A stretch of DNA of 64,000 bases from positions 1 to 64,000 of the forward strand of contig NZ_FMZS01000015.1 in NCBI RefSeq assembly GCF_900101265.1. Reading direction: 5' to 3'. Made by a program: the position numbers and the translations under genes. Below, piece after piece: positions 49,187 to 57,451 of the stretch (its first letter is position 1; each line of letters starts with the position of its first letter). Under the pieces are notes generated by a model. It was not told where the DNA came from and searched no databases. It saw nothing but the letters and a program-made list of their open reading frames with translations. The DNA comes from Massilia sp. PDC64 (GTDB lineage Bacteria; Pseudomonadota; Gammaproteobacteria; Burkholderiales; Burkholderiaceae_D).

Positions 49187-49720
49187 CTAAGACAACGAGG
49201 GATTACCCCATAATCGGCCACCGCCGAGCTCGAGTTGCGTGAGATACAAGCGCACGTCGAATTCGAGCTGGTGATAGTCCGGCTCCATCCAGCAGCACAG
49301 TTTATAAAAGGCCTTGTCGTGGTCCTTTTCCTTCAGGTGGGCCAGTTCGTGCACGGCGATCATGCGCAGGAAGGCGGGCGGCGCGTCGCGGAACACGGTG
49401 CCGATGCGGATTTCGTGCTTGGCCTTCAGGCGGTTGCCCTGCACGCGCGAGATCGCGGTGTGCAGGCCCAGGGCCTGCTGGACGATGCCGATCTTGCTGT
49501 CGTACGCCACTTTCGAGACGGGCTCGGCGTTGCGCAGGTATTCGTCTTTCAAATCCTGCACGTAGCCGTACAAGGCCTTGTCGGTGCGGACGTCGTGCGC
49601 GTCGGGATAGCGCTGGCGCAGGTGGTCGGCCAGGCGTTTGTCGGCGATCAGGCGCTCGACCTGGGACAGGATGTGCGCGGGATACGCAGCGAGATATTTC
49701 AGGTGGGAGGCGGTGGACAT
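49187..49720 (-). CDS. YgjP-like zinc metallopeptidase-domain protein
   Basis: The 177-residue product has the HELAHLKEKDH motif (about residues 123-133) of the YgjP/M48-like metallopeptidases, followed by FYKLCCWMEPDYHQLEFDVRLYL. The N-terminal half is helical. Members are small cytoplasmic proteins of uncertain role. The final residues end at a stop 27 bp after the LYLT strand. It stands alone between the porin operon promoter and the KGG gene. Confidence 0.88.
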   Translation of the reverse strand: MSTASHLKYLAAYPAHILSQVERLIADKRLADHLRQRYPDAHDVRTDKALYGYVQDLKDEYLRNAEPVSKVAYDSKIGIVQQALGLHTAISRVQGNRLKAKHEIRIGTVFRDAPPAFLRMIAVHELAHLKEKDHDKAFYKLCCWMEPDYHQLEFDVRLYLTQLELGGGRLWGNPSLS

Positions 49721-49850
49721 AAGCTTGGAACTGTAGCACGGCTATGTTCCTGGTGCATCTCCCGATGATGCGTTGAACGACCGCGCCCGGCACGGCGACG
49801 CGGTCGGCGCTTGCGCGCTGTGTTGAGGGGACCGGAACGGCCCCCGGATG

Positions 49851-50201
49851 TCATTGCTCCTTGCCGCCCTGGCGGTTGCCCGCCTGGTTGCCGGATTTGG
49901 CGGCGGCGGCGGCGCGGTTGGCCGATTGCCGGCTTTCCCCGCCCTTGCGGCCGATGTCGGCCATGTGGGCGCGGTTGCGGCTGACGACTTCCCCGCCTTT
50001 CTGGCCCGCCCGGCGCGCTTCTTCCGAATCGAATTCGTGCGCCGTGCCCTTCTGGTGGGCGGCCTGGCCGCCCTTGCTGGCGATTTGACGCTGCTGGTTC
50101 TGGTCCATCGCAGCGAAACCGCGCTTGGCCGGCTGGCTTTTCTGCTCGTTGCCGCCGGAGTCGGCAGCGCCCTTGCTGCCGCCTTCCTTGCTTGTCGCCA
50201 T
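49851..50201 (-). CDS. KGG-motif general stress protein (YciG-like)
   Basis: The 116-residue, Gly/Lys/Gln-rich hydrophilic product carries three KGG-type repeats: FAAMDQNQQRQIASKGGQAAH, RRAGQKGGEVVSR and IGRKGGESRQ. Such proteins are heat-stable, intrinsically disordered and induced by stress in many bacteria. The start at 50,201 is preceded by CAAGGAGATCGAT; a frame to 50,225 exists. No operator copy of the 5-4-5 type was found upstream. A 7-bp dyad (ACGAGCG / CGCTCGT) lies at about 50,229-50,253. Confidence 0.88.
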   Translation of the reverse strand: MATSKEGGSKGAADSGGNEQKSQPAKRGFAAMDQNQQRQIASKGGQAAHQKGTAHEFDSEEARRAGQKGGEVVSRNRAHMADIGRKGGESRQSANRAAAAAKSGNQAGNRQGGKEQ

Positions 50202-50300
50202 ATCGATCTCCTTGTGCCTGAACAATCAACGAGCGTTCATGGATGCGCTCGTGCGTTTAGAGAGGCAGGGGATGAAATGGTTCCGGCGGCGTGCGGTTGA

Positions 50301-51326
50301 TTAGTGCCTGTCGTCGGCGACCTTCAGCACCAGCTTCCCGAAGTTCTTCCCTTCGAACAGCATCGTGAGGGCGTCGGGGAATCGTTCGAGGCCTTCGACG
50401 ACGTGTTCGCGGCTCTTGATCGCCCCTGCTCGCAGCCAGGCGCCAAGGCGTTGCACGCCTTCGGGATAGCGCGCCGCGTAGTCGAAGACCACCATCCCTT
50501 CCATGCGCGCGCGGTTCACGAGCAGGGACAGGTAGTTGGCCGGGCCGCGCACGGGCGCCGTGTTGTTGTACTGCGAGATCGCGCCGCAGATCACGATGCG
50601 CGCCTTCAGGTTGATGCGGGCCAGCACGGCGTCGAGGATGTCGCCGCCCACGTTGTCGAAATAGACGTCCACGCCCTGCGGGCAATGTTCCTTGAGCCCC
50701 GCCGCGACCGGTCCCCCCTTGTAGTCGATGCACGCGTCGAATCCGAGTTCCTCGACGACGTAGCGGCATTTGTCCGGCCCTCCGGCGATGCCGACGGCGC
50801 GGCATCCCAGCTGCTTCGCCACCTGGCCCACCGTCGCGCCGACCGCCCCCGCCGCCGCCGACACGACGACCGTCTCTCCGGCCTTCGGCTGGCCGATGTC
50901 CGTGAGGCCGAAGTACGCGGTCATGCCGGGCATGCCCAGCACGTTCAGCCAGGTGGGCAGCGGGGCGAGCGCCGGATCGACCTTCATGGCCGCGGCCGCC
51001 TTCGCGTCGACGGGACCCGTCCAGTACTCCTGCACGCCGAAGCTGCCGGAGAGATAGTCGCCGACGGCCGCGTGCGGCGAGTTCGACGCCTCGACGACGC
51101 CGATGCCGCCCGCGCGCATCACCTCGCCGATGGCGACGGGACGGATGTACGATTTGCCTTCGTTCATCCAGCCGCGCATGGCCGGATCGAGCGACAGGTA
51201 CAGCACGCGCACGCGCACCTCGCCGTCCTGCAGTGGGGCGAGGGGTTCCTCGGTGCGCTGCCAGTCGGTGGCCTGGGGCATGCCGACGGGGCGGGCGGCG
51301 AGGCGGAATTGCCGGTTGATGGTCAT
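50301..51326 (-). CDS. NADP-dependent medium-chain oxidoreductase (CurA-like)
   Basis: The 341-residue product lacks zinc ligands and has the leukotriene B4 dehydrogenase/CurA features: LYLSLDPAMRGWM, GMPGMTAYFGL, the nucleotide motif AAAGAVG, and YFDNVGGDILDAVLA. Such enzymes reduce alpha,beta-unsaturated carbonyls with NADPH and detoxify reactive aldehydes. AAAGGAGACACGC precedes the start at 51,326. It is divergent from purU with 98 bp between starts. Confidence 0.93.
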   Translation of the reverse strand: MTINRQFRLAARPVGMPQATDWQRTEEPLAPLQDGEVRVRVLYLSLDPAMRGWMNEGKSYIRPVAIGEVMRAGGIGVVEASNSPHAAVGDYLSGSFGVQEYWTGPVDAKAAAAMKVDPALAPLPTWLNVLGMPGMTAYFGLTDIGQPKAGETVVVSAAAGAVGATVGQVAKQLGCRAVGIAGGPDKCRYVVEELGFDACIDYKGGPVAAGLKEHCPQGVDVYFDNVGGDILDAVLARINLKARIVICGAISQYNNTAPVRGPANYLSLLVNRARMEGMVVFDYAARYPEGVQRLGAWLRAGAIKSREHVVEGLERFPDALTMLFEGKNFGKLVLKVADDRH

Positions 51327-51424
51327 GCGTGTCTCCTTTGTATCGTTCGTGAAAATGCCGGAATGGCAATCCATGCGACAATGGCCGGGCTCAGTCAACC
51401 TCAACCATTCTGAAGTTTTTAGCA

Positions 51425-52291
51425 ATGTATCCAGAATATATCCTGACCTTGTCCTGCCTGGACCACCGCGGCATCGTGTTGCGCGTCTCGGGCTTTTTGG
51501 CCGAACACGGCTGCAACATCATCGACTCGGCCCAGTTCGGCGATCCGGAATCGAAACTGTTCTTCATGCGCGTGCACTTCGCGCTGGAAGACGACGCCAT
51601 CTCCGACGAATTGCTGCGCGCCGGCTTCGGCTCGCTGTGCGCGGACCTGGGCGCGGACGGCGCGCTGCACGACGCCAAGCGCAAGCCGCGCGTGCTGATC
51701 ATGGTGTCCAAGATCGGCCACTGCCTCAACGACCTGCTGTTCCGCTACCGCAGCGGCCTGCTGTCGGTGGAGATTCCGGCGATCGTGTCGAACCACATGG
51801 ACTTCTACCAGCTCGCAGCCAGTTACAATATCCCGTTCCACCACTTGCCGCTCGAGGCCGGTGCCAGCGAATCGGCCAAGCTCGCCCAGGAGGCGCGCAT
51901 CATCGAATTGCTGGACACCCACCATATCGACCTGGTCGTGCTGGCGCGCTACATGCAGATCCTGTCGCCGGGGCTGTGCGATGCCTTGAAGGGCAGGGCG
52001 ATCAACATCCACCATTCGTTCCTGCCCAGCTTCAAGGGCGCGCGTCCGTACGCGCAGGCGCATCGCCGCGGCGTCAAGCTGATCGGTGCGACGGCCCACT
52101 TCGTCACGGGCGACCTGGACGAAGGCCCGATCATCGAGCAGGACGTCGAGCGCGTCGACCACGCCATGAGCGTGGAGCAGCTGACGGCTATCGGCCGCGA
52201 CGTCGAGAGCGTCGTGCTGGCCCGCGCGGTCAAGTGGTTCGTGGAACACCGTATCCTGCTGAACGGCGACAAGACTGTCGTGTTCAGCTGA
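51425..52291 (+). CDS. purU: Formyltetrahydrofolate deformylase
   Basis: The 288-residue product has an N-terminal ACT domain (LSCLDHRGIVLRVSGFLAEHGCNI, residues 5-28) and a formyl-transfer domain. Key stretches are VLARYMQILSP, INIHHSFLPSFKGA (about residues 194-207) and TGDLDEGPIIEQD. The Asn-His-Asp catalytic set is present. PurU releases formate from 10-formyl-THF, supplying PurT and balancing one-carbon units. Ribosome binding site is weak. yaeQ follows after 26 bp. Confidence 0.95.
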   Translation: MYPEYILTLSCLDHRGIVLRVSGFLAEHGCNIIDSAQFGDPESKLFFMRVHFALEDDAISDELLRAGFGSLCADLGADGALHDAKRKPRVLIMVSKIGHCLNDLLFRYRSGLLSVEIPAIVSNHMDFYQLAASYNIPFHHLPLEAGASESAKLAQEARIIELLDTHHIDLVVLARYMQILSPGLCDALKGRAINIHHSFLPSFKGARPYAQAHRRGVKLIGATAHFVTGDLDEGPIIEQDVERVDHAMSVEQLTAIGRDVESVVLARAVKWFVEHRILLNGDKTVVFS

Positions 52292-52317
52292 ACCGACCGA
52301 AAGAAAAGAACGACCTG

Positions 52318-52860
52318 ATGGCACTGAAAGCGACGATTTACAAGGCAGACCTGAACATTGCGGACATGGACCGCAACTACTACCAGGAGCACGCGCTCAC
52401 GATCGCGCGGCATCCTTCGGAAACCGACGAGCGCGTGATGATCCGCCTGCTCGCCTTCGCCTTGCACGCCGACCCGGCGCTCGCGTACGGCAAGGACCTG
52501 TTCGACGTCGAAGAGCCCGCACTGTGGCTCAAGGACCTCACCGGTGCGATCGACCTCTGGATCGAGGTCGGCCAGCCCGACGAACGCCGCCTCATGAAGG
52601 CGGCCGGCCGCGCCGAACACGTGATCGTGTACAGCTACAGCGCCACCAGCAACATCTGGTTCAAGGGCCTCGCCAGCAAGCTGGAACGTACCAAGAAAAT
52701 CAGCATCATCAACATCCCGGCGGAAACGAGCGCCCAGCTGGAGCAGATGGCCCAGCGCTCGATGCAGCTGCAATGCACGATCCAGGACGGCCAGGTGTGG
52801 CTGACGGATGGCGAGCGTACCGTGCAGGTCGAGCGCGAGGTCCTGCTGGCCGAGCGCTGA
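52318..52860 (+). CDS. yaeQ: YaeQ family protein
   Basis: The 180-residue product matches YaeQ throughout: MALKATIYKADLNIADMDRNYY, ERVMIRLLAFALHA, LWLKDLTGAIDLWIEVGQPDE and NIPAETSAQLEQMAQRSM. YaeQ has a PD-(D/E)XK nuclease-like fold and suppresses loss of RfaH in E. coli; its molecular function is not settled. It follows purU closely, so co-transcription is likely. The start at 52,318 has only weak Shine-Dalgarno sequence (AACGACC). Confidence 0.93.
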   Translation: MALKATIYKADLNIADMDRNYYQEHALTIARHPSETDERVMIRLLAFALHADPALAYGKDLFDVEEPALWLKDLTGAIDLWIEVGQPDERRLMKAAGRAEHVIVYSYSATSNIWFKGLASKLERTKKISIINIPAETSAQLEQMAQRSMQLQCTIQDGQVWLTDGERTVQVEREVLLAER

Positions 52861-52886
52861 TCGCACTGGACAATTTGTTACAGGGA

Positions 52887-52921
52887 CCCCGTACGCCACA
52901 GCGTGCATACGGGGCTATAAT
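52887..52921 (+). promoter_or_regulatory. Putative copper-operon promoter with dyad and leaderless start
   Basis: CCCCGTA (52,887-52,893) and TACGGGG (52,908-52,914) form a 7-bp inverted repeat with a 14-bp spacer, directly before TATAAT (52,916-52,921). Transcription 7 bases past TATAAT would begin at the A of the ATG at 52,928, giving a leaderless mRNA. The dyad sits where a MerR-type activator or a repressor would bind. No -35 consensus is visible. Confidence 0.45.
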
Positions 52922-52927
52922 CGGAGC

Positions 52928-53317
52928 ATGCCGATTCGTTCGATAACCAAGCGCCTGCGTTTCGTGTGGCTGGCCCTGTTCGCCGTGCTGCTGAACGCGC
53001 TCGCGCCGACGGTCTCGCATGCGCTGGCCGCCAGCCGGCCCGCGATTCCGCTGGACGTCTGCAGCGTCGACGGCGGCGCCTCGTTCGCCGCCGCGGCCGC
53101 GCTGCTCGTGCAGGACGAGCATGCCGGCATGAGCGCCCTGGACGATTGCGGCTATTGCCTCATCCACGCGGGCAGTCACGGCCTGCCGCCGCCCGTGCAC
53201 GCGCCGCTCGCGCTCGTGGATGGCGCCCAGGTCCGACCTTTCCTGTTCCACCACGCGCCCCGTCCGCTGGCCGTCTGGCTGGCGGCCGTGCCGCGCGGTC
53301 CTCCTGTCTTTGCCTGA
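52928..53317 (+). CDS. DUF2946 family protein of the copper locus
   Basis: The 129-residue product has one N-terminal membrane or signal segment (about residues 12-33). A CSVDGGASF stretch and DCGYCLIHAGSHG motif (about residues 72-85) follow, whose Cys and His residues are typical of DUF2946. A final hydrophobic/aromatic segment (PRPLAVWLAAVPRG) closes it. DUF2946 genes are regularly found before copper chaperone and TonB receptor genes. It probably binds copper in the periplasm; this is inference. Confidence 0.85.
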   Translation: MPIRSITKRLRFVWLALFAVLLNALAPTVSHALAASRPAIPLDVCSVDGGASFAAAAALLVQDEHAGMSALDDCGYCLIHAGSHGLPPPVHAPLALVDGAQVRPFLFHHAPRPLAVWLAAVPRGPPVFA

Positions 53318-53357
53318 CTTTCGTTTCGATTCATTCCAATTTTTGTCAGGTAAAGTC

Positions 53358-53801
53358 ATGTACAACAAATTCCTCGTGCTGGCCGCGGCCAGCCTGTTCT
53401 CGTCCGCCGCGTTCGCCCAGGTGACCGTCGGCGACCCGTGGATCCGCGCCACCGTGCCGGCCCAGAAGACGGCCGGCGCCTTCATGCAGTTGCGTTCGCC
53501 CAAGGCCACGCGCCTCGTCGACGTGCAAAGCCCCGTCGCGGGCCGCGCCGAAGTCCACCAGATGGCCATGGATGGCCAGACCATGCGCATGCAAAAGGTC
53601 GACGCCATCGACCTGCCGGCCAACCAGCCCGTCAACCTGTCGTCCGGCGGCTACCACGTGATGCTGTTCGACCTGAAGAAGCAGCTCAAGGAAGGCGAGC
53701 AAGTCCCGCTGACGTTGACCTTTGTCGGGGCGGACAAGAAGCGCGAGAACGTCACCGTGCAGGTGCCGGTCAAACCGCTCACGTACACCGCAGCGCACTG
53801 A
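53358..53801 (+). CDS. PCu(A)C-type periplasmic copper chaperone
   Basis: The 147-residue product has a signal peptide (AFA-Q at about 20) and the exact PCu(A)C copper motif: His67, then Met78, 21 residues, then His100-x-Met102 (GGYHVMLF). Such chaperones carry Cu(I) to the CuA site of cytochrome oxidase or to periplasmic targets. It lies 40 bp after the DUF2946 gene and 10 bp before the YcnI-like gene. Confidence 0.95.
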   Translation: MYNKFLVLAAASLFSSAAFAQVTVGDPWIRATVPAQKTAGAFMQLRSPKATRLVDVQSPVAGRAEVHQMAMDGQTMRMQKVDAIDLPANQPVNLSSGGYHVMLFDLKKQLKEGEQVPLTLTFVGADKKRENVTVQVPVKPLTYTAAH

Positions 53802-53811
53802 CGGAGGCCCC

Positions 53812-54252
53812 ATGAAAGCAATCTGGATCGTCGCCTTGCTCGCGGCGCCGTTGGCGCACGCCCATATCACCGTCGCCCCGGCTACCGCGCCGGCGGGCGC
53901 CTATCAAACCCTCGTGTTCAAGGTCGGCCACGGCTGCGCCGGCAGCGCCACGACGGGCATCACCGTGCAGCTGCCCGAAGGCGTCACCGCGAAGCCGATG
54001 CCCAAGCCGGGCTGGACCATTGCGCTGGCCCCGCGCGAGATCGCGTGGCGCGGCGGCCCGCTGCCGGACGCGTACTACGACGAGTTCACCGTCCAGGCCA
54101 AGCTGCCTGATGCGCCGGGCCGCTACGTGTTCAAGGTCGGCCAGCAGTGCGAGAAGGGCCGCATGGACTGGGCCGATGTGAACCCCGAATCGAAGACGCC
54201 CGCGCCGGTGCTGGAAGTGACGCCCGCCGCGATGCCGATGCACCATCACTGA
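53812..54252 (+). CDS. YcnI-like (DUF1775) copper-binding protein
   Basis: The 146-residue product has a signal peptide ending AHA, so the mature protein would begin with His18 (HITVAPATAPAGAY). An N-terminal His is the first ligand of the copper site in YcnI-type proteins. The rest is a beta-sandwich with GWTIALAPREIAWRGGPLPDAYYDEF and a C-terminal MPMHHH, another likely copper ligand. It is predicted to act with the chaperone in the periplasm. Confidence 0.92.
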   Translation: MKAIWIVALLAAPLAHAHITVAPATAPAGAYQTLVFKVGHGCAGSATTGITVQLPEGVTAKPMPKPGWTIALAPREIAWRGGPLPDAYYDEFTVQAKLPDAPGRYVFKVGQQCEKGRMDWADVNPESKTPAPVLEVTPAAMPMHHH

Positions 54253-54259
54253 GGTGTCC

Positions 54260-56530
54260 ATGCGATTCCAACATCATCGCCTAGCGCTTGCGGCGCTGGC
54301 GTGCTTGACCGCGCACGCCCATGCCGACGACACGCACCTGGAAACCGTCGTGATCACGGGCGGCCGTCCCACGTCGCTGCCCGCGCAGATTCCGACGACC
54401 ATCGAGGGCATCACGGGCGCCCAGGTCGAGGACCGGATCAATGCCGTCGACAGCGAGGACGCACTGAAATACCTGCCCAGCCTGAACGTGCGCAAGCGCT
54501 ACACGGGCGACTACGACCACGCCGTGCTCGCGAGCCGCGCGTCCGGCACGGGCAACAGCGCGCGCTCGCTCGTGTACGCGGACGGCATCCTTCTTTCTAA
54601 CCTGCTCGGCAACGGGGCCACGTACACGCCGCGCTGGGGCCTCGTCACACCGGAAGAGATCGAGCGCGTGGACGTGCTGTACGGCCCGTTCGCGGCCGCG
54701 TATCCGGGCAATTCCGTCGGCGCCGTCGTCGACTTCCAGACCCGGATGCCGACCAGGCGCGAAGCCCACGTGAAACTGTCCGGCTATTCGCAGGGCTTCA
54801 AGTTGTACCGGACCGACGACCGCTACGACGGCTGGCAGGGCAGCGCGTCGCTGGGCGACCGCAACGGCGCGTGGTCGTACTGGATCGACGTGGCGCGGCT
54901 CGATAGCGATGCGCAGCCCATCGCGTTCGCGAACAAGCTGCTGTCGGCCGGTATTCCGAACGGCGGCGGCATCCCCGTGACGGGCGCGGTGGCCGGCCGC
55001 AATCCGTCGAACAGGGACTGGTGGCTGATCGGCGCGACGAGCCAGACGCACACCGTGCAGGACCATGCGAAATTCAAGCTCGCGTGGGACATCACGCCGC
55101 AGCTGCGCGCCAGCTACACGTTCGGCTGGTGGCGCAACGAGGCGAAGCGCGTGGCCGAATCGTACCTGCGCGACGCGGCCGGCAACCCGGTCGTCACGGC
55201 GACGCGGGTCAACATCGACGGCCGCGCGTATGACATCCGCGCCTCCGATTTCGCGCCCAGCCGCGGTACGCTGGAACACGCGATGCACGGATTGTCGCTG
55301 AAGAAGCACAGCCGCGACACGTTCGACTGGGAGATCGCGGCGAGCCTGTACGACTATGCGCGCGACCTCGTGCGCACGCCGACGGTGCTCGTGCCCGATG
55401 CGGACACGAACGGCGCGGGCCAGGTCACGGACATGCACGGCAGCGGCTGGAACACGCTCGCGTTGAAAGGCATCTGGCGGCCGGAGAACCACACGGTCGA
55501 ATTCGGCCTGCAATCGGACCACGCGAAGCTGCGCACCCGCGTGTTCGGCAGCACGGCCGACTGGCTGCATGCGGGCGACGGCCGCCAGGTCTCCGTCTTC
55601 AACGGCAATACGTGGCTGGAGAGCCTGTATGCGCAGGACAGCTGGCGCATCGGCGACGCCTGGCGCGCGACCGTGGGCGCCCGCTACGAACGGTGGCGCG
55701 CGTACGGCGGCGAACTGTCGAACGCCGTGCTGGCGGCGCCGCTGCCTTTCCCGTCCCGCAGCGAGACGGCATGGTCGCCGAAGGCGGCGCTGTCGTGGCG
55801 CGTGATGCCCGACTGGACGCTGAAGGCCTCGACTGGCCGCGCCGTGCGCAACCCGACGGCGGCCGAGCTGTTCCAGGGTTCCATCGTCGACAACGCCATC
55901 GTGGGCAGCAATCCGGACCTGAAGGCTGAGAAGTCGTGGACGAGCGAGCTGTCGGCCGAGACGCTGAACGACAAGGGCTCGCTGCGCGTGACCCTGTTCC
56001 GCGAAACGACGCGCGACGCGCTGTACTCGCAGCCGCTGCTCGTGTCCGGCGGCACGACCGTCAACACGGTGCAGAACGTGGGCCGCATCCGCACGAACGG
56101 CCTGGAAGTCTCCGCGCAGGCGGACGACGTCGGGGTGAAGGGACTGGACCTGACGGGCAGCCTCACGTACGCCGATTCCATCATCACGGAAAACGCGGGG
56201 TTCCCGGCCAGCGTGGGCAAATGGCAGCCCCGCGTGCCGCGCTGGCGTGCGACGATGCTGGCGACGTGGAAGGCGAACGACCACTGGACCGCGACCCTGG
56301 GCGGGCGCTACAGCGGCCGCCAGTACGGGACGCTGGACAACAGCGACCCGAATGGCGAGGCGTACATGGGGGTGTCGGACTACCTCGTGTTCGATGCGCG
56401 GGTGCGCTACCGGCTCGACCGCCACTGGAGCGCGGCGGTCGGGGTGGACAACCTGGGCGACCGCACGTACTGGGCGTTTCACCCGTACACGCAGCGGACC
56501 GTCGTGGCCGAGGTGCGGTGGGATCTGTGA
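54260..56530 (+). CDS. TonB-dependent receptor, probably for copper
   Basis: The 756-residue product has a signal peptide (AHA-D near 23). The plug is at about 30-165 (ETVVITGGRP, SARSLVYADGILLSNLLG, EEIERVDVLYGPFAAAYPGNSVGAVVDF). A 22-strand barrel ends VVAEVRWDL. Context with PCu(A)C and YcnI resembles OprC/NosA-type copper receptors. ATG at 54,260 follows GAGGTGTCC; GTG at 54,254 is in frame. It is the last gene of the copper operon and converges on the DUF2807 gene with no space between stops. Confidence 0.92.
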   Translation: MRFQHHRLALAALACLTAHAHADDTHLETVVITGGRPTSLPAQIPTTIEGITGAQVEDRINAVDSEDALKYLPSLNVRKRYTGDYDHAVLASRASGTGNSARSLVYADGILLSNLLGNGATYTPRWGLVTPEEIERVDVLYGPFAAAYPGNSVGAVVDFQTRMPTRREAHVKLSGYSQGFKLYRTDDRYDGWQGSASLGDRNGAWSYWIDVARLDSDAQPIAFANKLLSAGIPNGGGIPVTGAVAGRNPSNRDWWLIGATSQTHTVQDHAKFKLAWDITPQLRASYTFGWWRNEAKRVAESYLRDAAGNPVVTATRVNIDGRAYDIRASDFAPSRGTLEHAMHGLSLKKHSRDTFDWEIAASLYDYARDLVRTPTVLVPDADTNGAGQVTDMHGSGWNTLALKGIWRPENHTVEFGLQSDHAKLRTRVFGSTADWLHAGDGRQVSVFNGNTWLESLYAQDSWRIGDAWRATVGARYERWRAYGGELSNAVLAAPLPFPSRSETAWSPKAALSWRVMPDWTLKASTGRAVRNPTAAELFQGSIVDNAIVGSNPDLKAEKSWTSELSAETLNDKGSLRVTLFRETTRDALYSQPLLVSGGTTVNTVQNVGRIRTNGLEVSAQADDVGVKGLDLTGSLTYADSIITENAGFPASVGKWQPRVPRWRATMLATWKANDHWTATLGGRYSGRQYGTLDNSDPNGEAYMGVSDYLVFDARVRYRLDRHWSAAVGVDNLGDRTYWAFHPYTQRTVVAEVRWDL

Positions 56531-57301
56531 TTACCGCGGCGCGGCGCCCAGGCGCTTCACGTTGCCCGAGCCGACCACCGAGCGGGTGACCTGCGGATCG
56601 CCGTAGTAATTGACGTCGCCGGAACCGGCCACGGTCAGGCTCAGGCTGTCGCGCACCCACAGCGTGGCGTCGCCGGAGCCGGCCACGGTGACGCTGGCGT
56701 TCTCGGTGCGCACGTGGCCCATGTCGACGGTGCCCGAGCCGCCGATCGAGATCGACGTGCTGCGTGCCGTGCCGTCCAGCGCCTGCAGGTTGCCGCTGCC
56801 GCCGAGGGCGACGTTGACGGACTCGCCTTCGAGCTTGCGGACCTTGATGGAACCCGAACCGCCCACGTCGAAACGCACGCGGCTGCCGCGCACGACGTCG
56901 GCGTCGATGTTGCCGGAGCCGCCCAGCGCGAGGCGGTCGATGTCGCGAGCCTGCACGACGACCTTCAGGTTACGGGTACGCAGGTTCGTGTTGCGCTTGG
57001 CGCGGATCTTCAGGGTGCCGTCTTCGACGACGGTTTCGATCAGCGGCAGCAGGTTGTCGTCCGCCTCGACCGTCACGCCTTCGCGGCCGCTGCCGCTCCT
57101 GATTTCGACGTTGCCCGGCAGGGACATGGCGAGACCGCTGAAGTGGGCGACGTCGCGCGCCTGGCTTTGCACGCGGCCGCTGCCCTGCACCTGTTCGCTC
57201 CTGCTCCAGGGCCAGTCGCCCGCTTCGGCCTGCGGCGCGATGGCGATGCAGGCAAGGGCGCAGGCGGCGATGAGGAAACGGCGGGTTTTATGGTTGGTCA
57301 T
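56531..57301 (-). CDS. DUF2807 (GIN domain) exported protein
   Basis: The 256-residue product has a signal peptide (AEA-G at about 26) and a repetitive beta-helix of GIN type. GGSGNIDADVV, GGSGSIKVRK, GGSGNLQAL, GGSGTVDM, AGSGDATLW and AGSGDVNYYG repeat every 20-odd residues. The family is called putative auto-transporter adhesin head domain; function unproven. AGGGAGAACATC precedes the start at 57,301. It follows the GH3 gene on the same strand but a large stem-loop lies between. Confidence 0.9.
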   Translation of the reverse strand: MTNHKTRRFLIAACALACIAIAPQAEAGDWPWSRSEQVQGSGRVQSQARDVAHFSGLAMSLPGNVEIRSGSGREGVTVEADDNLLPLIETVVEDGTLKIRAKRNTNLRTRNLKVVVQARDIDRLALGGSGNIDADVVRGSRVRFDVGGSGSIKVRKLEGESVNVALGGSGNLQALDGTARSTSISIGGSGTVDMGHVRTENASVTVAGSGDATLWVRDSLSLTVAGSGDVNYYGDPQVTRSVVGSGNVKRLGAAPR

Positions 57302-57387
57302 GATGTTCTCCCTGGTGTGCATGGTGTCGATGTGCACATCCTAAGCGGGAGGGAACCGGCGGGGTACCGCTTTGCGACAAAACGCAC

Positions 57388-57444
57388 GAAAACCGGACCG
57401 GAATGCACGCACGCGGGGTGAAACGCGTGCATGCCGGCCCGGTT
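57388..57444 (-). terminator. Large stem-loop, probable terminator of the GH3 gene
   Basis: AACCGGACCGGAATGCACGC on the left pairs with the right arm ending GCATGCCGGCCCGGTT (two mismatches), with CGCG/CGCG near the loop. On the minus strand the stem is followed by TTCGTGCGTTTTG, which is only moderately U-rich. Confidence 0.6.
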
Positions 57445-57451
57445 TGCCCCC

